A DNA stretch of 64,000 nt from Aphanomyces cochlioides (taxonomy: Eukaryota; Oomycota; Saprolegniomycetes; Saprolegniales; Verrucalvaceae): assembly GCA_019828595.1 (NCBI GenBank), contig JAHQRK010000059.1:1-64000 (forward strand), written 5' to 3'. This document shows positions 35,501 through 45,457 of the stretch, in pieces. How positions within the stretch are numbered: position 1 is the first letter of the stretch; every line of letters starts with the position of its first letter. Below the pieces are notes generated by a model, which was not told where the DNA came from, made no database searches, and saw nothing but the letters and a program-made list of their open reading frames with translations. The position numbers were made by a program, and so were the translations under genes.

Positions 35501-35620
35501 TCTATTTTGAAGAATATGAATGCAACTGCTGTTTCGAAGCGAGAAATAAAGAGCGCTACAGGAACCCTTTCAGCATTGAGCGTGATTCGTCGAATCGATC
35601 ACCAATATCATTGACGCGTG
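32535..35620 (+). pseudogene. Decayed paralogue of the large membrane protein
   Basis: Aligns along its length with 26696-30720. Breaks: a frame shift near 32715, another near 33635, an in-frame TGA at 34029-34031, a frame shift near 34622, and a deletion junction near 34920. There, sequence of the first half (TM cluster, AQDLPIDI) is joined to a later part of the second half (TLKHSSGSFQLS). Homology ends near 35577 (ATGTLSAL). The block missing at the junction is found inverted at 35801-36175. It keeps an ATG-initiated N-terminal helix. Not functional as written. Confidence 0.8.
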
Positions 35621-35800
35621 TGATAGAGTGAAGACGGCACAGATGATTGATCTTCGTGAGACTGCTGTGAATTGCTCTGAGAGGACCTTGTATTCCTCGA
35701 GGGGCAGTCTTGAAGTTCCGCTTGATCCATGCAATGCACCATGAGAGCACTGAACTCCTCGTCTTGTCCTGAAATGTCTGCACCGAAATTTCAGCCAATC

Positions 35801-36175
35801 TTGGTTTTGCGTTTGAGTTAGCCAGTTTGATCCATCGATCGACGAGTTCAAGGTCGAATAAATTCCAGCATTCAGTGCATCTCCCCAGCAAGCATTCAAT
35901 TTTTGCAGATCAGCATTTCGTAGAAATGATTCTAAGTAGATGGCACCATTATCGCCATCATTTTTACAACGCTCTTGCTTTTTGCCTGTATTAGCCATTT
36001 CCCATAGCTTAGAAAAGTCCACATAGCAATATGCTGTCATGATCCACGGAATCGCACATCCATCCATTTGTCGCAAGCTTTGTATAACATTATAAAGTGA
36101 ATTTGCTTCGTCTTGAATAGAATTGACATACAGCGGAGCAACCGTGAGGGTAATCACGGTAGAATTTGTAGTGGG
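35801..36175 (-). pseudogene. Inverted fragment of the membrane-protein paralogue
   Basis: The minus-strand frame (PTTNSTV, SIQDEANSLYNVIQSLRQMDG, GAIYLESFLRN, WLTQTQNQ) matches residues encoded at about 29570-29940 of the intact paralogue. This is part of the segment missing from 32535-35620. Beyond 35801 the reading frame continues into unrelated sequence. The right boundary touches a G-rich stretch (36176-36220) just before the next gene. Confidence 0.8.
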
Positions 36176-36222
36176 AGTGAAGGGTTTAAGGGGTTTATAG
36201 AATCGGGGGTGTAGGGGTTTCA
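36176..36222. repeat. Short degenerate telomere-like G/T-rich stretch
   Basis: Contains agggtttaaggggttta and gtgtaggggtttc, resembling degraded TTTAGGG units, the repeat type known from oomycete telomeres. It is only about 45 bp long and imperfect. Confidence 0.35.
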
Positions 36223-36229
36223 AGTTGAC

Positions 36230-37736
36230 ATGGTGGTCGCGGCGTACTTGTTGCTGGTCATCCGCGGCCTGGAAGACTTGGCGATTGCGGAGATTCAGGA
36301 GAAGCTAGAGGCAAGAAGGAGCTTGGACATAGTTGATTAAGCGTGTGGACGTAGGTTGTCTCGATCGAGGTGCTCACGCTTCATGCCGATCCAGAGCGAA
36401 AGCTACGTCTTGATGTCGAGCGCGGTCAAGCGGCTGTTGGGAAACTTGTCGTCCACACGACGTCGTCGCCTGAGAGAGTCAAGAGTCTCTGCTCTGTTCA
36501 AGTAAATATTTCTGTTGCTAGCTCTTTAATCCCGTTCCATAGGCGTTTCTAGCATATATTGCCCACTCTGACACATTGACAACCACGGATGAAGTTGCTG
36601 GACCCGAGCAAATTGCGGTATGCCAAGCGACCTATCGCGTCGTATTGATCACATCATACTTTTTTCTAGACGCTAGTAGAGCAATCCTCTCGCTGGAACG
36701 AAGCTCTTGCGCTGTGGAAGCTCCATGTTCCATCGACAGAATCGTCCATTCGATTCCGAGCGTCGTGTGTTCGTGATGGCACGCACAAGTACTCCTCCGA
36801 GGTGATTGCCGGCAAAGTTGGAGCTGCCATCGTGCGCAAGTTTAACTGGACCGTCTCGCTCGTTGACTTCGACTTGGAAGTCGTAGCGATTGTCATGCAC
36901 CACGACGTTATCTGTGGTATTTCCTTGGCGGCAGATCCCAAGTCGATCAACTTTCGCGGTGCTCGTCTCGCTCCGGAGCCTCGACGACTCGCTTCCTTCC
37001 AATACATGTCAACACTTCGTCCCAGCACTGCCTACTTGATGCTCCAGCTAGCGACTTGTAACGCTGGCGACGTTGTCTTGGACTGCATGTGTGGCGTGGG
37101 GACGATTCCAGCTTGCAGCTCTCACTGGGGTTCGTCTTCTTTCTGCGTCTTTTCAGGATCTAACTCCCTCTAGCTCCCGTGTTTGGACTTGGTGGTGATG
37201 TGAGCCCTGACGCCGTCGCTCAAGCTCGAGTCAACTTGGAGCAGTCGCCACGAGCTGCAGTGTGTCTCTGGAGCAGCGAACGACTGCCGCTTCGACCTGA
37301 GAGCGTCGACCGCATTTTGGTCGACATGCCATTTGGCATTCAATGCGGCAATGCCACCAAGAACAGTCGGTTGTACCCGAAAGCGCTGCAGGAAATGGCT
37401 CGTATTCTCCGTCCAAATGGCACCGCTGGTACTCGTTGGAGAGAGTCGATGGAGCTCTCACTGCTGTGTCTAGTCCTGCTGGTGCTCTCCAAGAAAATGC
37501 TCGAGCATTCCGCGCGCAATGCGCCGTCATTGACCATCCAAAAGGATCTCGTGGTCAATATCGGCGGGTTGGCCATTCGGCTATACGTCCTCGTCAAGAC
37601 AAACGATATGAAATTGAAGAAGCATCAAGAGGAGACCATCATCTACGAGCCAAAGACGACATCGGTCGGCTCAATCTTGCGGAACGAGTATTCGCCACGG
37701 CCGTCAAACTATTCCAAACGTTTCAAACAGAGTTAG
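36230..37736 (+). CDS. THUMP-domain class I methyltransferase (THUMPD3/Trm14-like), five exons
   Basis: Exons 36230-36331, 36370-36501, 36543-36617, 36670-37129 and 37174-37736 give about 443 residues. Introns are 38, 41, 52 and 44 nt; all have GT-AG ends, though the first donor (GTTGAT) is weak. The THUMP part runs to the segment [33 protein letters not shown]. The Rossmann MTase follows with [14 protein letters not shown] (SAM-binding motif), GGDVSP, and the catalytic DMPFG motif of the THUMPD2/3 and Trm14 group, and ends with VNIGGL. This group makes N2-methylguanosine in tRNA. The part between GTIP and APVFGLGGD reads poorly compared with the expected AALTG, which is present in another phase, so a small indel near 37110 is possible. 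The 3' end overlaps the convergent ABC transporter gene by 33 bp. Confidence 0.75.
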
Positions 37737-40069
37737 AGGATGTAATTGTACTTGGAGAACATATTCATGGTATTTCCACAACGAGTGGCGGTGCGAGACG
37801 GTGAACAACGTAATGCCTTGTTGTTTGCAGTATGCATACATGAGCCCTTCCACGTCGACGCTCACCGCCGACATGCATTCATCCAAAATGGCAAGTTGAG
37901 GCGCGTGGTAAAACAAACTACACAGCATGACCATCAAATTTCCGCAGAAACAGCGAGAAAATTCACCGTGCCATGGCCAGTCGCTGCTTTTCCCCACCGC
38001 TCAAGACATCTGCCCAGTCCTTGACGACATCCCAGCCATCTACGCAATAAAAGTCGTAGAATTAAAGCCACAAATTTGAAACTCGAGGTACCATCGACCA
38101 AGTATTCCAATTGTACAAGCTTGAGCAACTCTAGCAAGTCCGTGTCGGTGCGCTTGGCAGCGTGCATCTTTTCAATCGTGTCGGGGTAGAGAATTTGATC
38201 CCGGAGCGATCCTTCAGACAGTTCTCTCAGCGCCATGTATGAGTTTACGACGTACCCAAGGTCAAATATGGACGTTGGGGAATGTAAAACAAGTGGCTAC
38301 GAGCTGGCTTGACGAGCTAAACACACAGAAACACTATGAGGATGACAACAACCTGGAAACTGTTACCTTGCCGCCAAACATGGGCCAAAGTTCACCGAGG
38401 ATGCGAAACAACGAACTCTTACCGCAGCCATTGGGGCCACAGACGACGACATTCATGCCCGATTCGACCTAGAATTCAAGCTTTAGACGCTGCAAGGAGG
38501 AAGAAAGCGTGCCTTGAACGAGAGCGATCGCACCAAGACGTCGCCGTTGGGAGTCATAGCGGGACATTCTACAGACGCGACCGATTATATCGATAGAAAT
38601 GTGGTAGTTAGTACCTGGAATTCAATCACATTGTCTTGGTACTCGATCGTTCCCTTTTGCTTTTCAATCCCGTCTTCGTTCTGAATCATCGTGCGCGTGT
38701 ATTGCCCGTTGTGCAAATCGTGGAGGACTTGGATCATGTCGGTCACACGGAGCGTAAAGCCCGCCAGACGCGTCAATTCACGGCCAGAAAGCACCAATCG
38801 ACCCATCGCTTCGGCCAATTTCATCAACTAGAATGATATATATCGTAAGCACTCGGTTTTTTGCGAGTTCTTTACCATTTTGCCCGATCGAAAGTAGTCT
38901 TCCATGCGATCGGCATGGCTTGAATTGGCATGACGAGGGTCGTTCAAGTCCAAAAATGGCCGCGAGACGAGCAAAAAGCCGACGACCGTGGCGATATATT
39001 TCGCAATGATGTTGTCCACGACGCTGATCGAGAAGCGGAATTGCTGCGACTGACGGATCAAGTTGATCAACGCATCGTAGGACGATTGGAGAATCGAATG
39101 TTCGCGTTCGTTGCCGTGGTAGAAGGCAATTTCTTCGCTGTGGGTGATCAAGCGCGCATTGATAAAGCGGTAATTGCCTTCGAGGCGTTGTTCCGCGACG
39201 GTAAAACGGCCCGTCGGTTGACGCAACCATGTCAAGAAGACGCCCGAGCCGACCAAATAGCCAAGCATGGTCAACGGACCGGAGATACCGATCGATCCTG
39301 TCAATTTGAACGCGTAGATGGAAATATCCAAGAGCGGCTTGGTCACATTCGAGTACAAATCCGAGACGGACGTCGCAAAACGCTCAACGTCGACCTAGAT
39401 ATCCTAAGAAACGCAAATCGGATGGGAATTTCTACCGTGAGCAATTGATCGGGGTTCGTGATGCGCGTGTCGAGGTTCGACACCTTGTAGTACGTGTACT
39501 CATGGAGGTATTTTGTGTAGAGGAAGGTCGACAAGCGCGTGCGGAAGCGGAGGCTGAGCTCCGTTTGGCCATATTTGAGCAGGCAGTTGACGACCGAGAC
39601 GGGAAGCATAATGAGGAGAAAGCGCGTCAAATGGTGGATGAAATCCTTGGACGAGCGGCCGATACTACAAAGATTCCATGAGTTGTTTAGGTAATTTTGC
39701 GGCAGAATTACATGGCGCGTTCAATCGATGTCATCATTTGCAGAATCGTGATGTCAAACGACGTACGGGCGGCCAAGAGGCCCGCGACGAGGACCGCATA
39801 GGCGACTTCTGGCGTCCACAAACTGGGCACGATGATGCGGAAGAGTCGCATAAAGCGATCAAAGAAGTCCTGCGATAGATCGATCGTTAGTTGCCGTCGC
39901 GAGAAAGGCGGATATATCTACCTTGTTGATCGCGACTTTCTTGTCTTGTCCCTTCTTCTTCTCTGGCGTATACTGCGAGTTGAGGTTGCACGCGTTGTCT
40001 GCATCCTTGTGGCCTCAACGCAATGACGGAAAGACCCGCCGCCCCGGCAAGTTTACTCTGCGACGCCAT
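37704..40069 (-). CDS. Peroxisomal-type ABC half-transporter (ABCD family), eleven exons
   Basis: Exons (minus): 40069-39922, 39869-39712, 39664-39436, 39394-38876, 38827-38615, 38568-38513, 38468-38367, 38316-38256, 38211-38092, 38039-37967, 37917-37704; about 630 residues. Introns are 41-52 nt; that at 38469-38512 has a GC donor. The membrane domain shows [17 protein letters not shown], the EAA-like [20 protein letters not shown], and helices. The nucleotide-binding domain has Walker [10 protein letters not shown], the [10 protein letters not shown] segment, the signature [13 protein letters not shown], Walker B LAILDE and the H-loop TVSHR. ABCD proteins import fatty acyl-CoA or related substrates into peroxisomes as dimers. 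Two one-base breaks remain: near 40010 in exon 1 and near 38555, where the NVPL and TPNGDVL segments lie in different phases. In so conserved a gene these may be sequencing errors. Confidence 0.82.
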
Positions 40070-40980
40070 GGAGAGCCGAAGGATGAATGCGTCAACACTT
40101 GGAAAAAGGGCGAAGTGATGTTTCGGTTGGGTAAAATTTCGACCGCCATTTGATTGAACAAAATTCGACACCTGGTTGAACACGCCTTTGATTATCCTCT
40201 TCATCATCAACTGCAATCGGATGAGGTCGAGAACACGCGCGATGTTTACTTCCCCTCGGTATATGTCGTACATACTGTAGTGGAGATTGCGAAGGATGAA
40301 GGATGGAGAAGACTTTGTTTTTGGCCATGAGTCGCATCAGAAATCCCTCCCAGTTCGACCACACGTCGACGACGGTGCGCATGAACTTTGTGATGTTTTG
40401 TCTGCTTGCACTTGGTTGCTCGTCAGCATTGAATCGTAAACTTTGTCGCGGTGTCTGTGCGGCGATTCTCGTGATGGAAATCACTCTGGAAAAAAGCGAC
40501 ATGTGTCGTCGACTGACCGTCGCGGGGATGAACGAGTCACAGATGAGCTTGTTGCCCTTCGGCGCGGCGATTTCGTGCGAATTAACATCGTTCTCACTGT
40601 CGACATTCGTTTTCTCGCTTGGAATACGCATGTACATGCGTTTTGGACGATGTTGGAGCTCAAAGCAGTGGTGGAATTTGATGAACGAAGACGGCGTCGT
40701 GAAACCTCGCACCTTTGAAGCGTCGTCCAACGGAATTCAGTAGTTTGGCATCGCTGTGAATCAAGCCAAAGCGACAACTTGGAAGTGCTCGAAAGCTGGT
40801 CGAGGAGGAGATGTCACGCCGCCGATTCGCGTCCACACAGCTAGCTGGCGTTGACGAGAATTCTAATTTTCCTCGACACAATGCCGAGACAAGTCCAAGT
40901 CCTTTTGCGGCGCATTGATGAAATACGCTGGAAGAGGGAGAACGGGCTCATTCGAAGAGAAGTGGGTCCATGGTTTGGCT
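40070..40980. other. Unassigned stretch with overlapping open frames
   Basis: Open frames overlap on both strands: minus 40092-40730 (212 codons), minus 40481-40777 and plus 40303-40743, which begins with a signal-like MNFVMFCLLALGC at an internal Met. None has a domain I recognise and none joins cleanly to another by an intron. It probably contains a gene upstream of the ABC transporter, but I cannot choose the strand. Confidence 0.3.
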
Positions 40981-40999
40981 TTTGAATTGTCGTGGATAC

Positions 41000-41760
41000 A
41001 TCGTTTGCACGGTGAAATATCCAATTTATGATGTACTCATCAGTGTCTCCATAATTTGTGGGGACACAACACCTTTCGTCGCTTTACGCGGCCAGGAAAT
41101 ATTCTCGACGAAATGGACTACTAGCGCCCGTTCGTCTTCTTCCATAATTCATTCTAGCAACGTGTGTACGTAAATTGATCATCATGGAAGAATTAAAACG
41201 AGAGACTTACCGTCACGCACATCATGTGAGTCTGGGTAAAATATCAGTACAAAGAGCATGTAGTCCATCAAGTACTTCTGGATGCTAGCCATGCGCTCGA
41301 TTCACCCCACACTGTCAAATGCCAGAGTCGGCGTGTAAGCAATAAAGACGTCAATATCCGTCGGTCTGTCCTCTCTCTTCGTCGCAACCGTCCATCCAAG
41401 TGACAACGTTCGGTGATGAGCTGGCTGGAACCATGACAAATCTAACAAAATGGACCTTGACTCCTTCATGATCTTTGCCGCCGCGATCAATTCCATTTGA
41501 CAAGTTGGAATGCCGCACAATTCGATACGTCGACGGAGGTCGGCCGTCTTGGCGTGGATATTTCCCACACAACCCTCGTTATGTTTGCACGATTGTCATT
41601 CGAGCTGGCATCAACTGACGAGGACGAATCTGGGTGGATCTCGTCAAAATATACGACAAGCCATTTGATCTTGTGCATCGCATGGAGCGAGTTGTAGCAG
41701 TACCGGGTCTGGACAAGCATACGACCAAAGCCATCGAAGCAAGGTGAGATGATGAATATC
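41000..41760 (-). pseudogene. Decayed gene of unknown function, related to fragments after the CRN genes
   Basis: Minus-strand pieces read IDVFIAYTPTLAFDSVG then a stop, MASIQKYLMDYMLFVLIFYP, a GTAAGT...TAG intron near 41155-41211 and an exon with ERALVVHFVENIS and QIMETLMSTS. The intron and last exon match, in inverted orientation, those downstream of the CRN genes at 8600-8805 and 44060-44240. The upstream part changes frame at least twice. A segment (VKVHFVRFVMVPASSSPNVV) is faintly like oomycete START-domain proteins, but I cannot confirm it. Confidence 0.4.
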
Positions 41761-41762
41761 CT

Positions 41763-41852
41763 GTGAAAGATAATATATTATTTATCAATTTTAACAAGCA
41801 GATTTGCAAACGAGACAGGTCAGAATCATTTTTTCGCGCGCAACTTCTGAAG
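41763..41852 (+). promoter_or_regulatory. Shared CRN leader box upstream of the third CRN gene
   Basis: gtgaaagataatatatta, then tcaattttaacaagcag, then gagacaggtcagaatcat, then ttttcgcgcgcaa (41831-41843) and cttctgaag before the ATG at 41853. Nearly the same as the leader of the header relic at 5719-5808. Confidence 0.6.
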
Positions 41853-43766
41853 ATGGCAAGTGAGCTCTGCGTCTGGTATATCCTGGTTGATGCCAATCAG
41901 ATCCCAAAGATGGAGGAATCCAGCGTGAAGATGCAGTCAGGACCTAATTGCCGCATTGACGACTTTAAGGACGCTGTGTATGCCAAAGTCTCTCCGATCC
42001 TTCCTGAAGGTATTGTCGCTGCGCAACTCAAAGTCTACTCCGACATGGACGCATTAAAAGTGAAGAATCCAGTTTCTCTTCACCCAACCCAAGAAATGAC
42101 CCAGTACGACGCAAACATGAGCAGTCCCCTCGTGGTGGTTGTTCCCGATCGTGATGTCTGGGAGAATCCTCCCAAGAAGCAACGTGTGGACGTCGATGCT
42201 GTGCAAGTATCAGAAATTCTCCTTGTACCAGCACCAGTGCTTCCCCCGGAACCAGTACCACAGGTTCCGCAAATTGACATCAGCGGAAGATATGTCATGA
42301 TACCACGTGCATTGTTGAAGTGGTCATATATTGGACAGGAAAGAGACACCTTTCTGTATCCCCGCGCTCAAGTCAAAGAACTATGGCAGTTTTTGAACGA
42401 TCGAGTGATACGAGACAAGAAGAAAGGCTACATTGTTGGACCCCCTGGCACAGGAAAATCCATGTGCACGCTGAGTTATGTGGCGTCTTTGGATCGTGAA
42501 GAATGGCGTGTAATTTGGATCCATTTGTGCAGAAGGGGTTGTTCCACTTTTTGGGATATGGGGACGAATCAGTCTTGGCTCTTCGAGCCTACAGAATTTG
42601 AGTTTCCTGACTATCCTGATGGCCAAAAACTTTTTGTTTGTCTGGACGGATTTAACAACATCCAAGGACATGAAAAAGTATACTGCTTGATTGAAAAACG
42701 ACTTGGACGTCAAGAACATAATCGATTCGTGATTTGCTCCTCCATGTCAACTCTTGGGAAGAGAAATCCAGACGACGACAATCGCGCTGGTATTGAGTTT
42801 TTCTTCATGTATTCGTGGACTCGAGACGAATACCGAACTGCCGTCAAAGATCAAGAATTTTTTAATTCGGTAAAGGTCAATCTGGAAGCAACCCCTCCCT
42901 CCGACGTGAATGAAGAAACAAGTTTAACTGGTGATGATTATTTGGACGGCATGATCGACAAAAAGTTTTACTACGCTGGTGGCTCATGTCGATATATGTT
43001 TCAGCTCTCAACAGGCGAAGTCATATTGCGGATCGAAGAAGCTGTTGAATCGACACCGAACAAGGCTGACCTAGTGAAGTATTGCGTCGGTATGTATCAC
43101 AAGAATGAAATCAACAGACTCTATGGATTGGACAAGAACCGTGAACGGTATGCCGTGAGTGAATATGCTCTCAGTTGCTTTGTGAATGCGTCGGGTAAGG
43201 ACACTATTGTTGAATTAGCAAACAATCTTGGTGCGGCAAAAACCCCTCCAATGCATGGCTATTTGTATGAATGGCTGTTTTTGGCATCAGTAAAGCAAGA
43301 GAAAGTCGAACTCATTGACGTAAATTCAGAAAAGGTTCAACTACCCATGACTGATGTCTATATTTTTGACCCAACGAAGAACTTCAAGACGACAGGTGAA
43401 GGAGAGGAGCATCGTATTTGTGCTGACAAAAAGTGGCTGAAACCCGTCAAATGGAACCAAGGCGGTTATGATGCTTTGTATTTTGACATGGTGGCCACAA
43501 AAGTTATCTTCATCCAATTGACGATAGCAGCCAAGCACGATCTCAAGCTGGAATTTTTTGATACAGTGCTGTCGAAGCTTGTAGCTGCTGGCATGAAGAA
43601 GGAAATGAGAGTCGAGATCTATTTCGTTGTCAAGCCAGAAAAGTTGGAAGAGTTCAAGATAAGCCAAGTTGTGGACGCCAACGTATTGGAAAAGTATGAT
43701 TCAAGATGGGCCCCCCAAAAAGTACTTGAGCGAGTTCGTATTCTTGCTTTTAACAGTAGATTGTAA
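41853..43766 (+). CDS. Chimaeric Crinkler-type effector: distinct header, body as in the first CRN gene
   Basis: The protein has 637 residues. The header resembles that of the CRN at 23084 (QSGPNCRIDDFKDAVYAKV) and its first residues match the relic at 5809. From KKQRVDVDAVQVSEI onward the protein is almost identical to the CRN at 6367, with a few changes near LNDRVIRDKK and in the last 100 residues (M/K, T/R, H/R). The switch falls just after SPLVVVVP, the header-end motif. Walker A (GPPGTGKS), the Walker B-like strand and the C-terminal GGYD / IQLTIAAKH core are intact. The 3' flank to about 44340 is also shared with 8311-8890. The open frame extends upstream to 41763, but the leader box and paralogues place the start at 41853. 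Confidence 0.85.
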   Translation: MASELCVWYILVDANQIPKMEESSVKMQSGPNCRIDDFKDAVYAKVSPILPEGIVAAQLKVYSDMDALKVKNPVSLHPTQEMTQYDANMSSPLVVVVPDRDVWENPPKKQRVDVDAVQVSEILLVPAPVLPPEPVPQVPQIDISGRYVMIPRALLKWSYIGQERDTFLYPRAQVKELWQFLNDRVIRDKKKGYIVGPPGTGKSMCTLSYVASLDREEWRVIWIHLCRRGCSTFWDMGTNQSWLFEPTEFEFPDYPDGQKLFVCLDGFNNIQGHEKVYCLIEKRLGRQEHNRFVICSSMSTLGKRNPDDDNRAGIEFFFMYSWTRDEYRTAVKDQEFFNSVKVNLEATPPSDVNEETSLTGDDYLDGMIDKKFYYAGGSCRYMFQLSTGEVILRIEEAVESTPNKADLVKYCVGMYHKNEINRLYGLDKNRERYAVSEYALSCFVNASGKDTIVELANNLGAAKTPPMHGYLYEWLFLASVKQEKVELIDVNSEKVQLPMTDVYIFDPTKNFKTTGEGEEHRICADKKWLKPVKWNQGGYDALYFDMVATKVIFIQLTIAAKHDLKLEFFDTVLSKLVAAGMKKEMRVEIYFVVKPEKLEEFKISQVVDANVLEKYDSRWAPQKVLERVRILAFNSRL

Positions 43767-44508
43767 GGCGTTCTTTACGCTCTTGATTATCTATTTTTGT
43801 GCGTGAGATGTTTCCCAGTTCTTGGTATATAAATTTTGGCACTCAGCACAACTCGGAAACACAAATTGTTGCATTTTGTGAACACATTTGGAAATGAATT
43901 TGGGTGCAAACCACACATACCACATTTCCAAGTTTTCTGTTCGCACTCAGCAAATATGTCGACACGGCGCCGAGCCAGGACAAGCATACATCCAAAGCCG
44001 CCGAATCAAGATGTCGTCCTTGAAATCGACGCAATACCCAAACTCGCTCGATAAGCGTGTGGGTACGTCTCTAATGAATGGCATCATCTAATCAATTTAC
44101 GCACGTTGCAGAATGAATTTGGGATGAATACGACAAGGCACTTGTACATTTTGTCCAGAACGTACTTCCGAGCCTCATGAAGCGGCGAAAGATGTGCGGT
44201 CCATACAAAGTATGGAGACTTGAGTACATCATAAATTTGATATTTAACGGTGCAAAAGATGTCTCTACGACACTTCAAAAACCAATTCATGTGAGGTCCG
44301 TCTTCCATCGTATTTCATCAATACTACTCTGGTCCATATAAAGTCAACTTTTGGGTCTCCGAAAACTCTCTATTAAAATATCAGCAACATTTGGGGTATA
44401 ATTGGTGGATTAAGGCTGTTTCTACAGTAAAATCGATGCTGATTGGTTTATAAAACAGAGCAGAAAAGGAGCATTGATTGGACACTTTTTGAACGGAGTT
44501 CTGGTTGT
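43767..44508. other. CRN 3' flank with decayed gene fragment
   Basis: Matches 8311-8890 with substitutions. It contains the same intron-like segment (gtgggtacgtctct to acgttgcag, near 44060-44111) followed by a frame-broken exon (DEYDKALVHFVQNV). No intact gene. Confidence 0.5.
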
Positions 44509-44516
44509 GAAATGAC

Positions 44517-45449
44517 TATGGCATGTTGTACAACACGATTTTGAGTTTTTGCTCAACAAGGTAATGCTGTTAGTGCAACACGTTGTGCAACAGGAACATT
44601 ACACATGGAGAAGTGTATTATGTAAGGTGTATGGAGCTCTGATGCACAAGCGTCAGTCAAAGCTATGGTAAGATGAAACAATGGCACCTCGCGCATCCTG
44701 ATGGTTCTAGAAGGATCTCTTAATTGGCAAAAGATATTGTGATTTCCGTCCAAATTTGCCAATTTCAGGCGATATTTCCAATCGCCTGGAAATCCTCCGG
44801 ACAATATGATTGGCTAAAAATAATTTTACTATCAATTGATTGGCTGAAAACTGACCTAAGTTTGTGAGAGAAAAGCTGCAAATCTCACGTCATCTCTATG
44901 ACTCTGAACAACCTTCCACAGTGACCCCACCTCGAAGAGAATTCCACGTTATTCAGCGCTCCTCACGTTGAGCGTACAACGAGTGGAGAGGCCTCTGGCC
45001 TCGCCAGCGCAGCGACGAAGCTTCGTCGATTTCGTTACCATCCCGAACAAGACTTCAACCAAAGGTAAAAAAATAACCTTCTAAAATTGATATTTGTATT
45101 ATATTTCGGAGGTCCGGCGATTTGCCGGCGGTTGATTCAACCAATCGCCGGAGGAAATTTTGAGTAGAAAGCACAGTACATTTAAGGAGAAAAGGCATTC
45201 AAAATCAATTCGGCAAATCGACGAAGTTAGCAATATAAAAAAGTTGTTCTCTTTATAATCAAGAAGGCTTTGAATATTTATAACAAGCTGTTCTGTTAAT
45301 AGATGGCTTTGAATATTCATTACATGCTTCATAACAAACTTTTCTTGATTTATAACAATACGTTATACAATTTTAGTACAACAGACCCGTTGTGCTACAA
45401 CGATTGCACAACGTTTTGCACAACGAACCAGATTGTACAACCTGCCTTA
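44517..45449. mobile_element. hAT-like non-autonomous element, 933 bp
   Basis: Flanked by a perfect 8-bp duplication gaaatgac (44509-44516 and 45450-45457). The left end is TATGGCATGTTGTACAAC; the right end read inward is TAAGGCAGGTTGTACAAT, matching at 15 of 18 positions. Subterminal ttgtgcaac / gttgcacaa motifs recur inside both ends. The middle has hairpins such as ccggcgatttgccgg near 45113. There is no transposase frame. An 8-bp duplication and TAxGG ends suggest a hAT mobiliser. Confidence 0.7.
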
Positions 45450-45457
45450 GAAATGAC

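Noticed and set aside
38469..38474. Nonsense TAG in the ABC transporter before Walker A
   Set aside because: A 44-nt GC-AG intron (38469-38512) removes it and joins SLSFK to VESGMN exactly as expected for ABCD proteins.
40303..40743. Secreted protein on the plus strand with signal-like start
   Set aside because: Two other frames on the minus strand are as long, and no homology or splice evidence supports this one.
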